Shown: positions 44,654 through 54,211, numbered from the stretch's first letter. The stretch is DNA of 64,000 nucleotides from Ammoniphilus sp. CFH 90114 (GCF_004123195.1 NZ_SDLI01000002.1:520914-584913); one strand, 5' to 3'. Notes: a model not told the origin generated them from the letters alone. Numbers and translations: made by a program.

Positions 44654-45802
44654 GTGGATTTATCGTCTATTCTCAATTCAAGTGCACGGATAGAGAAAGT
44701 AGAATGGGTGTTGTTGCCTGGGGAACGATGGAGAGAAATAGGCTGTAATGCTAGAAAAGGTTGGCATGGAAAAGTATACATGAACGAAGTGGCAAGAGTG
44801 ACAATCGAAGGTATCACTGGTTTTGGCTGGTCCAGGATAACGAAATCTCAAGCCAGTCATTGGATTGGTAAGCCTGTCCGCCACATTTTCAGCTCGAACG
44901 GCAGGATTAATGAAGAATTTAGATCGCTGGAGTATCCGTTACTAGACTGGCTAGGGAAGGTCACTGGTAAGCCGGTATACGATATTATTTCAGGTGAGAA
45001 ATTAATTACGCAACTCCAAGTACCTATTTACGAATCGACATTGTACTTTGATGAACTTCATTTGTCCAATCAGGTTGAAGCTATAAAGTTTATGCAGGAG
45101 AGAGCGTTGGATGGTTGGAACATGGGGCATCGATCCTTCAAGATAAAGGTCGGTCGTGGAGCACGTCATATGCCGTTAATGGAAGGGATTAATAGGGATA
45201 TCGCTGTTATTAATGGTATACGAGAAGCTGTCGGTTCTAGCGCTCATATTATGATTGATGCGAATAATAGTTATAATTTGAATATAACCAAGCAGGTACT
45301 TGCCGAGACCGCTCATTCTAACCTTACTTTTATTGAAGAGCCATTCTACGAAGATCCTATCTTACTTGAAGACCTACATGAGTGGATGAATCTGCATAAG
45401 ATTCATGTCATGATAGCTGATGGGGAAGGGTTAACAGCAGCCCCGGCTCTCGTGGATTGGGCGAAGAAAGGGCTCATAGACATGATTCAGTATGATATAC
45501 GATTTTACGGTTTTAACAAGCTGCTGGAATTGGAGGACGAATTAAAAGGAACGAGGGTGAAACAGGCGCCACATAATTACGGCGGACCATTCGGCAATTA
45601 TGCGAGTGCCCATATTGCTTGCTATATGGATAAATTCACCTTTATAGAGTGGGATGAAGTCCATGTGCCCGGTGTGTGTACATCAGGCTATGAAATTAAA
45701 GAGGGGAAAGTTCTGGTTCCAGATCTACCAGGGTTTGGCTTGGTTCTCGATGATCCTTATTTTAAGAAAAAAGTGTGCGATGAAGGTTGGGCTGTTAGAT
45801 GA
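44654..45802 (+). CDS. Enolase-superfamily (mandelate racemase-like) enzyme
   Basis: The 382-residue protein has a capping domain (about 1-120) and a barrel with KIK at 163-165, IDANN (D202), FIEEP (E228), ADGEG (256-260) and APHNYG (H307). This is the layout of enolase-superfamily dehydratases and epimerases that remove an alpha proton next to a carboxylate. The Lys-x-Lys plus His arrangement fits the mandelate racemase subgroup. GTG 44654 follows GGAGG. Such enzymes are rare within glycosyltransferase operons; the substrate may be a uronic or aldonic acid made locally. That is inference. Confidence 0.78.
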   Translation: MDLSSILNSSARIEKVEWVLLPGERWREIGCNARKGWHGKVYMNEVARVTIEGITGFGWSRITKSQASHWIGKPVRHIFSSNGRINEEFRSLEYPLLDWLGKVTGKPVYDIISGEKLITQLQVPIYESTLYFDELHLSNQVEAIKFMQERALDGWNMGHRSFKIKVGRGARHMPLMEGINRDIAVINGIREAVGSSAHIMIDANNSYNLNITKQVLAETAHSNLTFIEEPFYEDPILLEDLHEWMNLHKIHVMIADGEGLTAAPALVDWAKKGLIDMIQYDIRFYGFNKLLELEDELKGTRVKQAPHNYGGPFGNYASAHIACYMDKFTFIEWDEVHVPGVCTSGYEIKEGKVLVPDLPGFGLVLDDPYFKKKVCDEGWAVR

Positions 45803-46569
45803 TTGTTTATGCCCTGTTAGCTCATGAAGATGAAGATGCCCTCCTTCAGCAGGTGAGAAACATAAAAAAATACAATAAAAAGGATACTTGTATCATTCTT
45901 TATAATGGGGGTACTAATCCTAAATTTGGGATGAGAACGAGGAAGAAAGAGAAAATAAAAATTTGTCCTTATAGCAGACCTTTTGAGCCTACGATGACGG
46001 GGCGTATGTTCTATGACGTCGCGAGATGGTTAGAAGAGGAAAAAGTAAAATATAACTACTTGGTCTATATGGAGTATGACATGATGTTTGTGAATCATGG
46101 TTATGAAGCCATGTTAGAAAAAGCAATGGTAGGTTATGATTGCATGTGGAAGTTTACAAAAACGTATGATCATACTGATCGGGATATTTGGAAGCCGGCT
46201 GAAATGCTTCTAGAAGAAAGGGAATACTGGAAAGATATTCTCCCAAGCAAGATATATAGAACATCGAATCCCTTGCAGTGTTATAGGAGGAAGATTGTTA
46301 AGAAAATGCTAGATAAAATAAACAACAAGCGGATAGAGGAATTCTTTTCAAAAGTAAAGGTTCGTAATATGGGAGAGATGCTCTATCCTACACTTGCAGT
46401 CTCCTGCAATGCAAAATTTAGAAGGTATCCATCATCGTTCAAGAAGTTTCTTCGTTGGAAACCTGCCCTTACTTTAAAAGAGGTAAAAAAGGCAAAAAAG
46501 AAGGATCATGTTTATGTGGTCCACCCCATTAAAGATAAAGAGGTAAGGAAGTGGATATATAAACACTAA
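45799..46569 (+). CDS. Glycosyltransferase-like protein (paralogue of 43847)
   Basis: The 256-residue protein begins MIVYALLAHEDEDALLQQVRNIKKY and shares nearly the whole alignment with the 43847 protein, but the acidic site reads YMEYDMMFVN instead of YFESDMMFVN. The change near the presumed metal site may alter donor choice. The start overlaps the enolase-family stop (ATGA). Confidence 0.65.
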   Translation: MIVYALLAHEDEDALLQQVRNIKKYNKKDTCIILYNGGTNPKFGMRTRKKEKIKICPYSRPFEPTMTGRMFYDVARWLEEEKVKYNYLVYMEYDMMFVNHGYEAMLEKAMVGYDCMWKFTKTYDHTDRDIWKPAEMLLEEREYWKDILPSKIYRTSNPLQCYRRKIVKKMLDKINNKRIEEFFSKVKVRNMGEMLYPTLAVSCNAKFRRYPSSFKKFLRWKPALTLKEVKKAKKKDHVYVVHPIKDKEVRKWIYKH

Positions 46570-46585
46570 ATAAGGGAGGTAACTT

Positions 46586-47590
46586 ATGCTCATTTGTAGT
46601 GTTACTACGAATAATCACATCCCTAGAGCAAAAGTGATGGCAAAATCTATAAAGGAACACATGCCTCATGCTATCGTTGTCTTGTGTGTTGTGGAGAAAA
46701 AACTGGATCCCTCTTTATGGGACTTTACTCCTTTTGATAACTTGGTCCTAGCAAAAGACCTAGGGCTTAATCATTTCAACCAATTTATCTTTAAATATAA
46801 CAGGTTTGAAGCTGCTAACTCCCTGAAAGCGGCACTCCTAAAATACGTCATGGATCAATACAAACAAGAACAAACTTTTGTTTATTTAGATACCGATATC
46901 CGTTTATATGCCCCTCTGACAGAGATCCCCGCCTTATTTTCGAATCATGACATCTTGTTTACCCCCCATACTACAATACAGGCTAGCGATGCTAGCGTAC
47001 CTAAGTTTGAACTCCCCATTTTGCGAACCGGAATATTTAATGCAGGTTTTTTGGCCCTTAAGAACTCTAAGGAGTCACGACGTTTTCTTGACTGGTGGCA
47101 CAAGAGGTTAGAACATTACTGTTATAAGGACATTGCAGAAGGTCTCTTTTTTGACCAGAAATGGTTAAATTTAGCTCTTTATTTTTTTAATGCAGGAGCT
47201 ATTACTCACCCAGGCTATAATGTTGCTTATTGGAATACTGCTAACAGAAAAGTCTCGCTGAAAGAAGAAAGTTGGCGGGTTAACGGGGAGCAGTTGAAGT
47301 TTTTTCACTTTTCCGGTGCCGAAACGGGGAGATTAAAAAGTATGGTAAAAAAATTTTCCCATGATTCAATGAGCCAGGCCAACCTTCTTAAATTAAAGGA
47401 TCGTTATATGACAGAGTTAAGAGAAATGGGACAACAGAATCACAAAAAAACAGCATGGAGTTATGACTTTTTTGCGAGCGGTGAACCCATCTTTGACGAA
47501 TCAAGAATTGCCTATAGAAAAAATTTTGCTTCCTACCAGAAGAAAAAGAAGAACCCATTTAAAAAATCAAACCGTTACTTTTTAAAATAA
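46586..47590 (+). CDS. GT-A glycosyltransferase-like protein (nucleotide-diphospho-sugar transferase type)
   Basis: The 334-residue protein has VYLDTDIRLYAPL (DxD) after an N-terminal SVTTNNHIPRAKVMAKSI block, then TGIFNAGFLALKNS and FFDQKWLNLAL. This order occurs in GT8-like and DUF-type GT-A enzymes of polysaccharide loci. The C-terminal 60 residues are Lys-rich. GGGAGGTAA precedes the ATG. Confidence 0.68.
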   Translation: MLICSVTTNNHIPRAKVMAKSIKEHMPHAIVVLCVVEKKLDPSLWDFTPFDNLVLAKDLGLNHFNQFIFKYNRFEAANSLKAALLKYVMDQYKQEQTFVYLDTDIRLYAPLTEIPALFSNHDILFTPHTTIQASDASVPKFELPILRTGIFNAGFLALKNSKESRRFLDWWHKRLEHYCYKDIAEGLFFDQKWLNLALYFFNAGAITHPGYNVAYWNTANRKVSLKEESWRVNGEQLKFFHFSGAETGRLKSMVKKFSHDSMSQANLLKLKDRYMTELREMGQQNHKKTAWSYDFFASGEPIFDESRIAYRKNFASYQKKKKNPFKKSNRYFLK

Positions 47591-47636
47591 CAATATATGA
47601 AAGGTAAATTAGGAGTTAGGAGAAAGGAGGTAAGAC

Positions 47637-48497
47637 ATGGGAGGCAAGAAAACAGTTGTGATTTCATGTTTCGGTGAAAATACGGAGCTCTATCATAAGA
47701 GGATTCTAGTGTTATTCAAGACCTTAAAACATTTTGGAGGGAAGATGGCCGAGCAGAAATGCATGGTTTATTTTAATCAAAGTGTAGATCCTAGCATTGA
47801 GAAGGAGTTAAAGGATCTAGGTGTGGATGTGCGAATTTCCCAACCATTCGATGTAAGATCTCCTTGTTCGAATAAGGTTAGAATGTTGGAGATAGATAAC
47901 CAATTGAAGTTCGACGTCTTACTACTTCTAGATTGTGATATAGCGGTTGCTCGTGATTTTACGAAACAAATCAAGGGTGATCGTATTCAAGCAGCACCGG
48001 TCTATGTTGACTTCTTATCCCGTAAACAATGGAAGCTTGTGTTCTCCACCTTTGATATTCCCTTCCCCAAAAAGAAAATGGAAACCTTCTTAGGAAATAA
48101 AACCGTCCCCTATTTCAATTCGGGAGTTATAGCGATACCTAGACAATATGTTGAGCCCTTAAGAAAATTGTGGAAAAAGTATATACTTTTGTTACTTGAC
48201 CATTATGAAGGAGAATTACTGAAGCTAGCCGAACAAAGCTATTTTACCGATCAAATCGCACTGACTTTAGCCCTTCAAGATGGAAAATTCCCGTTTTCCC
48301 CCTTTCCTCTTAAAATGAACTTCCAGACTAATCAGAAGGTGCATGAAAAATTCTCCCCTGACAGTATAAGACCGTATATTATCCACTATCATAAGCGATT
48401 TATGAATAACAGACTTAGGAAAATAGGTTACAAAAAAACAGATGCCCTTATTAGAAAAATAAACAAATTTATAGGAAAGGGTTATATGAATAAATAA
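47637..48497 (+). CDS. GT-A glycosyltransferase-like protein
   Basis: The 286-residue protein has LLLLDCDIAVARD (DxD-type site), PYFNSGVIAIPR and FTDQIALTLAL, the same logic as GT8-like enzymes (metal site, NSG acceptor loop, DQ motif). AGGAGGTAAG precedes the ATG. It is the last gene of the operon starting at 40289; a terminator follows at once. Confidence 0.66.
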   Translation: MGGKKTVVISCFGENTELYHKRILVLFKTLKHFGGKMAEQKCMVYFNQSVDPSIEKELKDLGVDVRISQPFDVRSPCSNKVRMLEIDNQLKFDVLLLLDCDIAVARDFTKQIKGDRIQAAPVYVDFLSRKQWKLVFSTFDIPFPKKKMETFLGNKTVPYFNSGVIAIPRQYVEPLRKLWKKYILLLLDHYEGELLKLAEQSYFTDQIALTLALQDGKFPFSPFPLKMNFQTNQKVHEKFSPDSIRPYIIHYHKRFMNNRLRKIGYKKTDALIRKINKFIGKGYMNK

Positions 48498-48500
48498 ATA

Positions 48501-48536
48501 AAGCAACCTTATACCATAGATAGGGTTGCTTCATTA
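48501..48536. terminator. Bidirectional terminator between convergent glycan genes
   Basis: AAGCAACCTTAT (48501-48512) pairs with ATAGGGTTGCTT (48520-48531), with T-rich flanks on both strands. Confidence 0.75.
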
Positions 48537-48541
48537 TCTTT

Positions 48542-49339
48542 TTATCCTCGATTATGAAAGGAGATGCTATTGAACTTTTTGGACAACTTGTTAAAGTTTA
48601 AAGTATGCAATTTGTAAAAATCACTGCTTCTGCGCTCGCGATTTTTCCCCTTGGCTAGAATAACTTTTGAAGGATGCTTAGCTAGCATGTAATTTCCGTA
48701 TATTTCAAATTCGGAAATTGGACAATAGGCGGTTGGGTCGATCGTATCTAGTACTGCCTGATACCACGGCTTACCATGGATAGATTCTATTCTCCTTTTT
48801 AATTTCATGAGTCGCTTTTTGCTGAAGAGCATATAATGATTAATTAATGAAATGGGGGCAACCGCTTGCAGCCCTGTTAAATTGGCAAAATGATCGAATA
48901 TGGGTGGATAATCCCAATAGTTTTTTGCACAGTAAAAAATAGTCTTCTTTCCTCGGATGAAAGCGTGAGGAGCTATAAAAATGGTATCCGCATCAGCAAC
49001 TAAGATATGCTTATTCAAGCATATTTTGTCAGCGTTTAATTTTAGCAACTGTTGATATATCCATCCTGAACCAGCTTCTTGCTTGGTAATAGGCAGCACG
49101 GTATTTTCATCAATGAACGTACACTTCTTCTTCCTACACCATTCTTTAATGAGTTCACTTTCTGGGGATATGATATAGAATTTCCCTATGGGATGCATAA
49201 CATGACTTCTAATGCCGTCGATAACAGACGGGAGAACCATGATGTCCTTCTCAATGACAGGTATGAAAACGTCGATTTTCACATTGCTTCCTTTTAAACG
49301 CTCGTTGTTAAGTTCTATTACTTCTTTCCTTTTGTTCAT
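48542..49339 (-). CDS. DUF6492-like GT-A-fold protein
   Basis: The 265-residue protein has VDVFIPVIEKDIMVLPSVI at the start of the fold, HILVADADTIFI as a DxD-type metal site, and FEIYGNYMLAKHP near the C-terminus. The pattern matches proteins annotated DUF6492, presumed glycosyltransferases, from memory. A paralogue lies at 57340 (shared HPIGKFYIIS/HPIGEIMIIS and SEFEIYGNY/SEFETYGVF). ATG 49339 follows AGGAGGG. Confidence 0.6.
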   Translation of the reverse strand: MNKRKEVIELNNERLKGSNVKIDVFIPVIEKDIMVLPSVIDGIRSHVMHPIGKFYIISPESELIKEWCRKKKCTFIDENTVLPITKQEAGSGWIYQQLLKLNADKICLNKHILVADADTIFIAPHAFIRGKKTIFYCAKNYWDYPPIFDHFANLTGLQAVAPISLINHYMLFSKKRLMKLKRRIESIHGKPWYQAVLDTIDPTAYCPISEFEIYGNYMLAKHPSKVILAKGKNRERRSSDFYKLHTLNFNKLSKKFNSISFHNRG

Positions 49340-49380
49340 AGATTATAACCCTCCTCTCTAGTTTTTGGTGTTCCCACTTT

Positions 49381-49389
49381 TACAATATG
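49381..49389 (-). promoter_or_regulatory. Candidate sigma K -10 element, minus strand
   Basis: On the minus strand CATATTGTA matches CATANNNTA about 45 bases before the DUF6492-like start. No matching -35 was found. Confidence 0.35.
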
Positions 49390-49497
49390 CGGACTAACCT
49401 TAAAAAGATTGTGTAGTAAACTATTACATGTCAGTTATTTTAATAGAATGACATCTAGTTTTTTGATGATTTTTACAAAGTTAGCTATCTACCTAAA

Positions 49498-49524
49498 ACC
49501 GATAGGAAAATAATTCATAGTATA
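49498..49524 (+). promoter_or_regulatory. Candidate sigma K promoter of the manC-like gene
   Basis: AC (49498-49499), 16-base spacer, CATAGTATA (49516-49524), a full match to AC-N16-CATANNNTA. It lies 37 bases before the ATG. Confidence 0.6.
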
Positions 49525-49560
49525 GGAGTAGAGTCGGTAATTTCATTAAGGGGTGTTCAA

Positions 49561-50937
49561 ATGAAACTCGTTCTACTTTCTGGTGGTTCCGGTAAGAGGT
49601 TATGGCCCCTTTCTAACAATTCTAGATCCAAGCAATTCTTGAAAGTGTTAAGGGGGCCAAGCGGTCAATTTGAGTCTATGGTTCAAAGGATCTGGAGACA
49701 ACTAAAGTCTGTTGGTTTACAGGATGCAGCAAGAATTAGTACAGGAAAATCTCATATCGATATCTTGCAAAATCAGTTGGGTGATGTCCCTCTTATTATT
49801 GAGCCTGAGTGCAGAGATACTTTTCCAGCAATAGCCTTAGCCTCCACTTATTTATATTCCATTGAGCGGATTCCATTAGATGAAATTGTTTGTTTTATGC
49901 CTGCAGATCCTTATGTAGGAGAAGAATATTATAAGTCGATCTTAAAGTTAGAAGAATACTTAATCCAATTAAAAGCTGATTTGGCTCTCATAGGTAAAAC
50001 TCCTGACTATGCCGCAACGAATTTTGGCTATATTATTCCTAAGTCTAAAGGCGAGGGAGAAGAGCAGAGTACACCAATACCGGTACGTGGTTTTGTAGAG
50101 AAGCCGTGTGCAGACCGAGCAAAAGAACTCATTGACCATGGAGCATTGTGGAATTGTGGCGTTTTTGCATTCAAACTAGGGTTTATTCTATCTTTGCTTG
50201 AACAAAAGGGATTGCCAAAGGATTATAATCAATTGCTAGAGTCATATGGAAAGTTGCCTATTTCTAGTTTCGATTATGAAGTAGTAGAAAAAGCACAAAA
50301 TATCATCGCCATTCCCTTTAATGGATCTTGGTTTGACTTAGGAACCTGGAGTACTTTAACCGCTAAAATGGATTCCTATGTATTAGGAAAGGGAATGGTG
50401 AGTTCAGACTCAATAAATACTCATCTGATAAATGAATTAAACTTGCCCGTATCGGTTTTGGGGTTAACAAATACTATTGTTGCTGTTAGTCCGGATGGAA
50501 TTCTAGTATCTGAGAAATCAGCAAGTGATCAGATTAAGCAATATGTGAAGGACAATAAGAATAGGCCGATGTATGAAGAGCGGCGGTGGGGCTGCTACCG
50601 AGTATTGGAGCATATTAAGACGCCGAATGGAAATGAAGTACTAACTAAACGTATAAAAATTAATCAAGGAAAAAACATCAGCTATCAACTTCATCAGAAA
50701 AGAAACGAAGTTTGGACAATTATCTCAGGTGACGGGGAATTTGCAATAGATGGCAAGATCTACCGCGTAAAACCTAATGATGTACTTCAGATACCAGTAG
50801 GGGTGAAACATGGAATAATGGCCATTTCGAATCTAGAATTTATTGAGGTCCAATTAGGCAGTGAATTAATAGAAGAAGATATACAGAGAATTTATATGAC
50901 TTGGGAGGAGGTTGAACAGAATTGCGCTAGAGATTAA
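49561..50937 (+). CDS. manC: Mannose-1-phosphate guanylyltransferase (ManC type) with cupin domain
   Basis: The 458-residue protein has LLSGGSGKRLWPLSNNSRSKQF, split as GGSGKRLWPL then SRSKQF, at its start. It also has FMPADPYV, the FVEKP donor motif, WNCGVFAF, and a C-terminal cupin with RRWGCYRVLE, YQLHQKRNEVWTIISGDG and IPVGVKHGI. This is the GMP/phosphomannose-isomerase type arrangement that makes GDP-mannose, though the cupin half may lack isomerase activity. AAGGGGTG precedes the ATG. It is monocistronic. Confidence 0.85.
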   Translation: MKLVLLSGGSGKRLWPLSNNSRSKQFLKVLRGPSGQFESMVQRIWRQLKSVGLQDAARISTGKSHIDILQNQLGDVPLIIEPECRDTFPAIALASTYLYSIERIPLDEIVCFMPADPYVGEEYYKSILKLEEYLIQLKADLALIGKTPDYAATNFGYIIPKSKGEGEEQSTPIPVRGFVEKPCADRAKELIDHGALWNCGVFAFKLGFILSLLEQKGLPKDYNQLLESYGKLPISSFDYEVVEKAQNIIAIPFNGSWFDLGTWSTLTAKMDSYVLGKGMVSSDSINTHLINELNLPVSVLGLTNTIVAVSPDGILVSEKSASDQIKQYVKDNKNRPMYEERRWGCYRVLEHIKTPNGNEVLTKRIKINQGKNISYQLHQKRNEVWTIISGDGEFAIDGKIYRVKPNDVLQIPVGVKHGIMAISNLEFIEVQLGSELIEEDIQRIYMTWEEVEQNCARD

Positions 50938-50956
50938 CTTTCTCTCACAGGAGGAA

Positions 50957-50998
50957 GGCAGCAGCTCATAGTAGAGGCCAGCTGCTTTCATTTTATTT
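50957..50998 (+). terminator. Terminator after the manC-like gene
   Basis: AGCAGCT (50960-50966) pairs with AGCTGCT (50980-50986), followed by a T-rich tract. Confidence 0.65.
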
Positions 50999-51042
50999 TT
51001 GTTAAAAATTGTACGCTAATAGGGATTAGAAACAGGGTGCAA

Positions 51043-51075
51043 GCCGTGTTCGTTTTTTTGTTAGACCATATAATA
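51043..51075 (+). promoter_or_regulatory. GCCGTGTT-N16-CATATAATA promoter module
   Basis: GCCGTGTT (51043-51050) is 16 bases before CATATAATA (51067-51075), a near copy of the module seen at 26284, 34571 and 40206. The -10 also contains a perfect TATAAT, so sigma A use is possible. Confidence 0.42.
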
Positions 51076-51118
51076 AGAGTAGCATTTGCACGTAGACAGG
51101 AGAGGAGGGACTAAACCT

Positions 51119-51907
51119 TTGAGATTAATAGGGATTATTCCTGCAGCGGGATTGGGGAGTAGGCTACAGCCTCTACCCTTTTCAAAAGAGTTATATCCTG
51201 CAGGATTTCAGACTGTTAATGGAAACTTAAGAGTAAGCCCAATATCTCTTCATTTAATTAAATCCCTTCAACAGGCTAAGGTGAATCATGTATTTTTTGT
51301 AATTAATCCACAGAAAACGGATATTCCCCGCTATTATTTAAATGGAAAAGAGTTAGGTATGAACTTTTCTTATCTTTATCAGCCTAAGCAGAAAGGTATG
51401 GTAGATGCTCTTGCCCAAGTCACTTCTTGGATTTGGGGAGATGATGATACGTTACTGCTCTTCGGGATGCCTGATACTTATTTTCAACCTCCCAGTTTAT
51501 TTGAAAAAATGATAGAGGTAATGAAAAATAATCAAGACCTTCATGTTGTATTGGGGGTGTTTCCAACCAGTTCCTGGTGGAAGTTGGGTATGGTCCGTTT
51601 TAAAGAACAGGAGAATGGTATCGGTCATGTCCTTGACATTCATGATAAACCAAAGGTAAAGCCGAAAACGAAATTCGCTTGGGGTACAGCGGTTTGGAGA
51701 TTGTCTTTCCAGCAATATCTAACGCGCTGTCAAGATGAGTATAAAGGGGAAAATGAGCTTGTATTAGGTGACGTGTTTATGAGAGCTAAGACCGATGGCA
51801 TGAAGATAGGTTGTGTTGTAGGAAAAGAGTATGAAGATTTGGGAACACTGGAAGATCTCATGAAATTTATGAAACGAATGAGTAAAGGACAGAAAGGGGA
51901 TCAATAG
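51119..51907 (+). CDS. RmlA-like sugar nucleotidyltransferase, short form
   Basis: The 262-residue enzyme has IIPAAGLGSRLQPLPFSKELYPAG near the start (GLGSRLQP, SKELYP), LFGMPDTYF in place of the usual LGD metal site, and WGTAVWRL. It lacks the beta-helix tail of the 34747 protein. Substrate sugar not evident. TTG 51119 has GGAGGG nine bases upstream; the longer frame to 51086 overlaps that site. First gene of a GT2-rich operon. Confidence 0.75.
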   Translation: MRLIGIIPAAGLGSRLQPLPFSKELYPAGFQTVNGNLRVSPISLHLIKSLQQAKVNHVFFVINPQKTDIPRYYLNGKELGMNFSYLYQPKQKGMVDALAQVTSWIWGDDDTLLLFGMPDTYFQPPSLFEKMIEVMKNNQDLHVVLGVFPTSSWWKLGMVRFKEQENGIGHVLDIHDKPKVKPKTKFAWGTAVWRLSFQQYLTRCQDEYKGENELVLGDVFMRAKTDGMKIGCVVGKEYEDLGTLEDLMKFMKRMSKGQKGDQ

Positions 51908-51925
51908 TTTGGAGTATCTGATTGT

Positions 51926-53089
51926 ATGACACCCAAAATAAGTGTAGTGTTAACGACTTACAATTCGAAGGAGAGGCTGCGTTATGCGCTTGAGTCCTAT
52001 CGTTATCAAACCTATCCGAACTTTGAAGTCGTTATTGTGGACGATGGATCTCAGGATGGTACGAAGCAGTGGTTCGAACGGAAGACTTGGGATTTTGAAG
52101 TAAAATATATTTTTAACAACCCTAATAAAGGCCGGGCAGGGGCACGCAATGCGGGGATTGAAGCTGCTGGTGGGGACGTGATTCTTTTTAGTGACAGCGA
52201 TATGATCGTTGAAAGGGATTTTATTGAACGACATGCAAATTATCATAGGAAGTCCAAATATGCAGTCGTTTGCGGGTCTTTCTGGCAATCCGTTTATTCT
52301 TATCTCTATCAAGACTTTAAGCCTCATACCTTTCGCCTAGTAAAGTCTCTTGTGCAAGATAGGCCTAAACTGAGGAAAAGGTACTCTTCTGCAAAGGAAA
52401 AACTCCAATTTAAGCGCTACACTCGCCTTCTTAAGGAAAAGGAAGTCAGTAGAATGAAGAATTCCCCACTGCTTCATTTCGATACGGATATTTCAAGATA
52501 CTTTGCTCCCTATGGTAATCATCCCTATTTTTTTATCTGGGTATTTTTTGTAGTCATGAACGTATCGGTTAGGAAAAAGCACCTTAGGAAAATAGGGGGC
52601 TTCGACGAAAAATTTGTCGGATATGGCTGCGAGGATACTGACGTTGGCTATCGCTTGTGGAAAGAGCGGTTAAAATTTATCGTAGACCCAACCCTTAGAA
52701 ATTATCATCAGGAACACGTACGAAATATGAGCAAACAGAACGATGATTTGAGGCGCAATATAGAGTATATGGTTAATAAGCACCAATCCCCAGAACTGGC
52801 ACTTTGCCACTGCGTCTCGATTGGAAAAGAGCAAAAGAAAAGCGACTTTTTGTTTCAACGGGAACAGTTGCTCTCCGATGGAATCATTTCAAAAGAGTTT
52901 AGCTGTCAACTAGACAAATTGATTTGGAGGTGTGCAAAAGTTAAATTTCCGGGTTTGAATTTGCTTCCACCTAATGCTGCCCCCTTAGATGAAGGATTAT
53001 TCTGGACAGAATTAAATAAAGTGAAGCGAAAGAAAAAATATCAGTTGTTTGCTAAGTATGTAAACCAGTTATATTCCAGTGTGAAGTGA
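51926..53089 (+). CDS. GT2-family glycosyltransferase with galactosyltransferase-like C-terminal half
   Basis: The 387-residue protein has ISVVLTTYNSKERLRYAL, IVDDGSQDGT and LFSDSDMIVERDF (DxD site). GGFDEKFVGYGCEDTDVGYRL is the GT7-C-like acceptor segment, and YHQEH follows. It shares layout with the proteins at 53114 and 54242, so three tandem enzymes of one type sit here. The ribosome binding site (GGAG) is a little far, 12 bases before the ATG. Confidence 0.8.
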   Translation: MTPKISVVLTTYNSKERLRYALESYRYQTYPNFEVVIVDDGSQDGTKQWFERKTWDFEVKYIFNNPNKGRAGARNAGIEAAGGDVILFSDSDMIVERDFIERHANYHRKSKYAVVCGSFWQSVYSYLYQDFKPHTFRLVKSLVQDRPKLRKRYSSAKEKLQFKRYTRLLKEKEVSRMKNSPLLHFDTDISRYFAPYGNHPYFFIWVFFVVMNVSVRKKHLRKIGGFDEKFVGYGCEDTDVGYRLWKERLKFIVDPTLRNYHQEHVRNMSKQNDDLRRNIEYMVNKHQSPELALCHCVSIGKEQKKSDFLFQREQLLSDGIISKEFSCQLDKLIWRCAKVKFPGLNLLPPNAAPLDEGLFWTELNKVKRKKKYQLFAKYVNQLYSSVK

Positions 53090-53113
53090 AGCGGTGGAGG
53101 TGAAAATGAAATT

Positions 53114-54145
53114 ATGAGGTATAGTGTTATTATCCCTGCATATAACCGCGCAGAACAATTACCTTTAACTCTAGCTTCGTTTAATCTACAAACCTTTTCG
53201 AAAGAAAAATTCGAGGTTATCGTTGTTGATGACGGATCAACGGATCAAACCAAGAAAGTAGTAAAGAAATTTGAAGCATCCTATCCATTAATTTATTCGA
53301 ATACAGAAAAAAAATCGGGTAGATCTTATGCAAGGAATCATGGAATCTCTCTTGCAAGAGGTAAATATGTTATTTTTTGTGATGCAGACTTTATCGTAAT
53401 TCCAGAGTTTCTTGAGATCATTCACAAATATCACAAGAGATACCCTAAAACTGTGGTATCAGGAATTCCTGGTTCGTGGAATAGAACTTATGTCCAGTAT
53501 TATCCGGAGTTTACAGAGAAGCAAAAATGGGAAATGCATGAAGTTCTAAAGCCACTTGGTCTTTGGCAGGATACTTTTTGGGGCTCAGAAAAGAATATTG
53601 TATCTGTTCTAAAACCGGAGGACTTATACCATCGCTTTCATGATATTGGAAAATACGTTTATAAATGGTCAACAGGAAGTCGCGAAGCAAGGAAAGCCTA
53701 TAGAGAAACAGATGTGGCATCATGGCTTTTATTAGTGACACGATGCGTCTCTATAAAGAAAAGGGATTTGCTACGTGTAGGTTGTTTTGAGGAGAAGTTT
53801 ATTAGATATGGATTAGAGGACTGGGAATTAGGCTACCGCTTGTATCAGAAGGGGTTATCTTTTGTAAGTATCAAGAAAAGGGTAGGGTTTCATCAAGAAC
53901 ATCCGAGGACATTAGGAGAAGAAGGGGAGAACTTGGATATTAACCTTCGAATTATATATCAAAAATTTGGCTTTTTAGATCCAGAGCTTAATTTGCTCTC
54001 TGTGTCTCCTCCTTGGAAAAATACAGTACGATATAAAAATAAATTACGAGAGCTGAGGGACTATGAGGCTAAGGGAAGAATTAGGCAGGCTCATCGTTTG
54101 CGCGAAAAATGGAGAAGGAAGGCGATAGAATTCTATAATAATTGA
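53114..54145 (+). CDS. GT2-family glycosyltransferase (second of three tandem)
   Basis: The 343-residue protein has YSVIIPAYNRAEQLPLTL, VVDDGSTDQT, FCDADFIV, and the acceptor half GCFEEKFIRYGLEDWELGYRL followed by FHQEHPR. It belongs to the same subfamily as the neighbours at 51926 and 54242. GGAGGTG lies 13 bases upstream of ATG 53114, a longer than usual distance. Confidence 0.8.
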   Translation: MRYSVIIPAYNRAEQLPLTLASFNLQTFSKEKFEVIVVDDGSTDQTKKVVKKFEASYPLIYSNTEKKSGRSYARNHGISLARGKYVIFCDADFIVIPEFLEIIHKYHKRYPKTVVSGIPGSWNRTYVQYYPEFTEKQKWEMHEVLKPLGLWQDTFWGSEKNIVSVLKPEDLYHRFHDIGKYVYKWSTGSREARKAYRETDVASWLLLVTRCVSIKKRDLLRVGCFEEKFIRYGLEDWELGYRLYQKGLSFVSIKKRVGFHQEHPRTLGEEGENLDINLRIIYQKFGFLDPELNLLSVSPPWKNTVRYKNKLRELRDYEAKGRIRQAHRLREKWRRKAIEFYNN

Positions 54146-54177
54146 ACCTATCCTATCCTGACTTAGAAAGGGCATCT

Positions 54178-54211
54178 GCCGTTTCACGAGGAGGATATAG
54201 ATCATAAAAAT
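54178..54211 (+). promoter_or_regulatory. GCCGTTTC-N17-CATAAAAAT promoter module
   Basis: GCCGTTTC (54178-54185) is exactly 17 bases before CATAAAAAT (54203-54211). The -10 keeps CATA but not the final TA. The octamer is the right half of a near dyad with GAAAGGGC four bases to its left. It precedes the GT2 gene at 54242. Confidence 0.35.
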
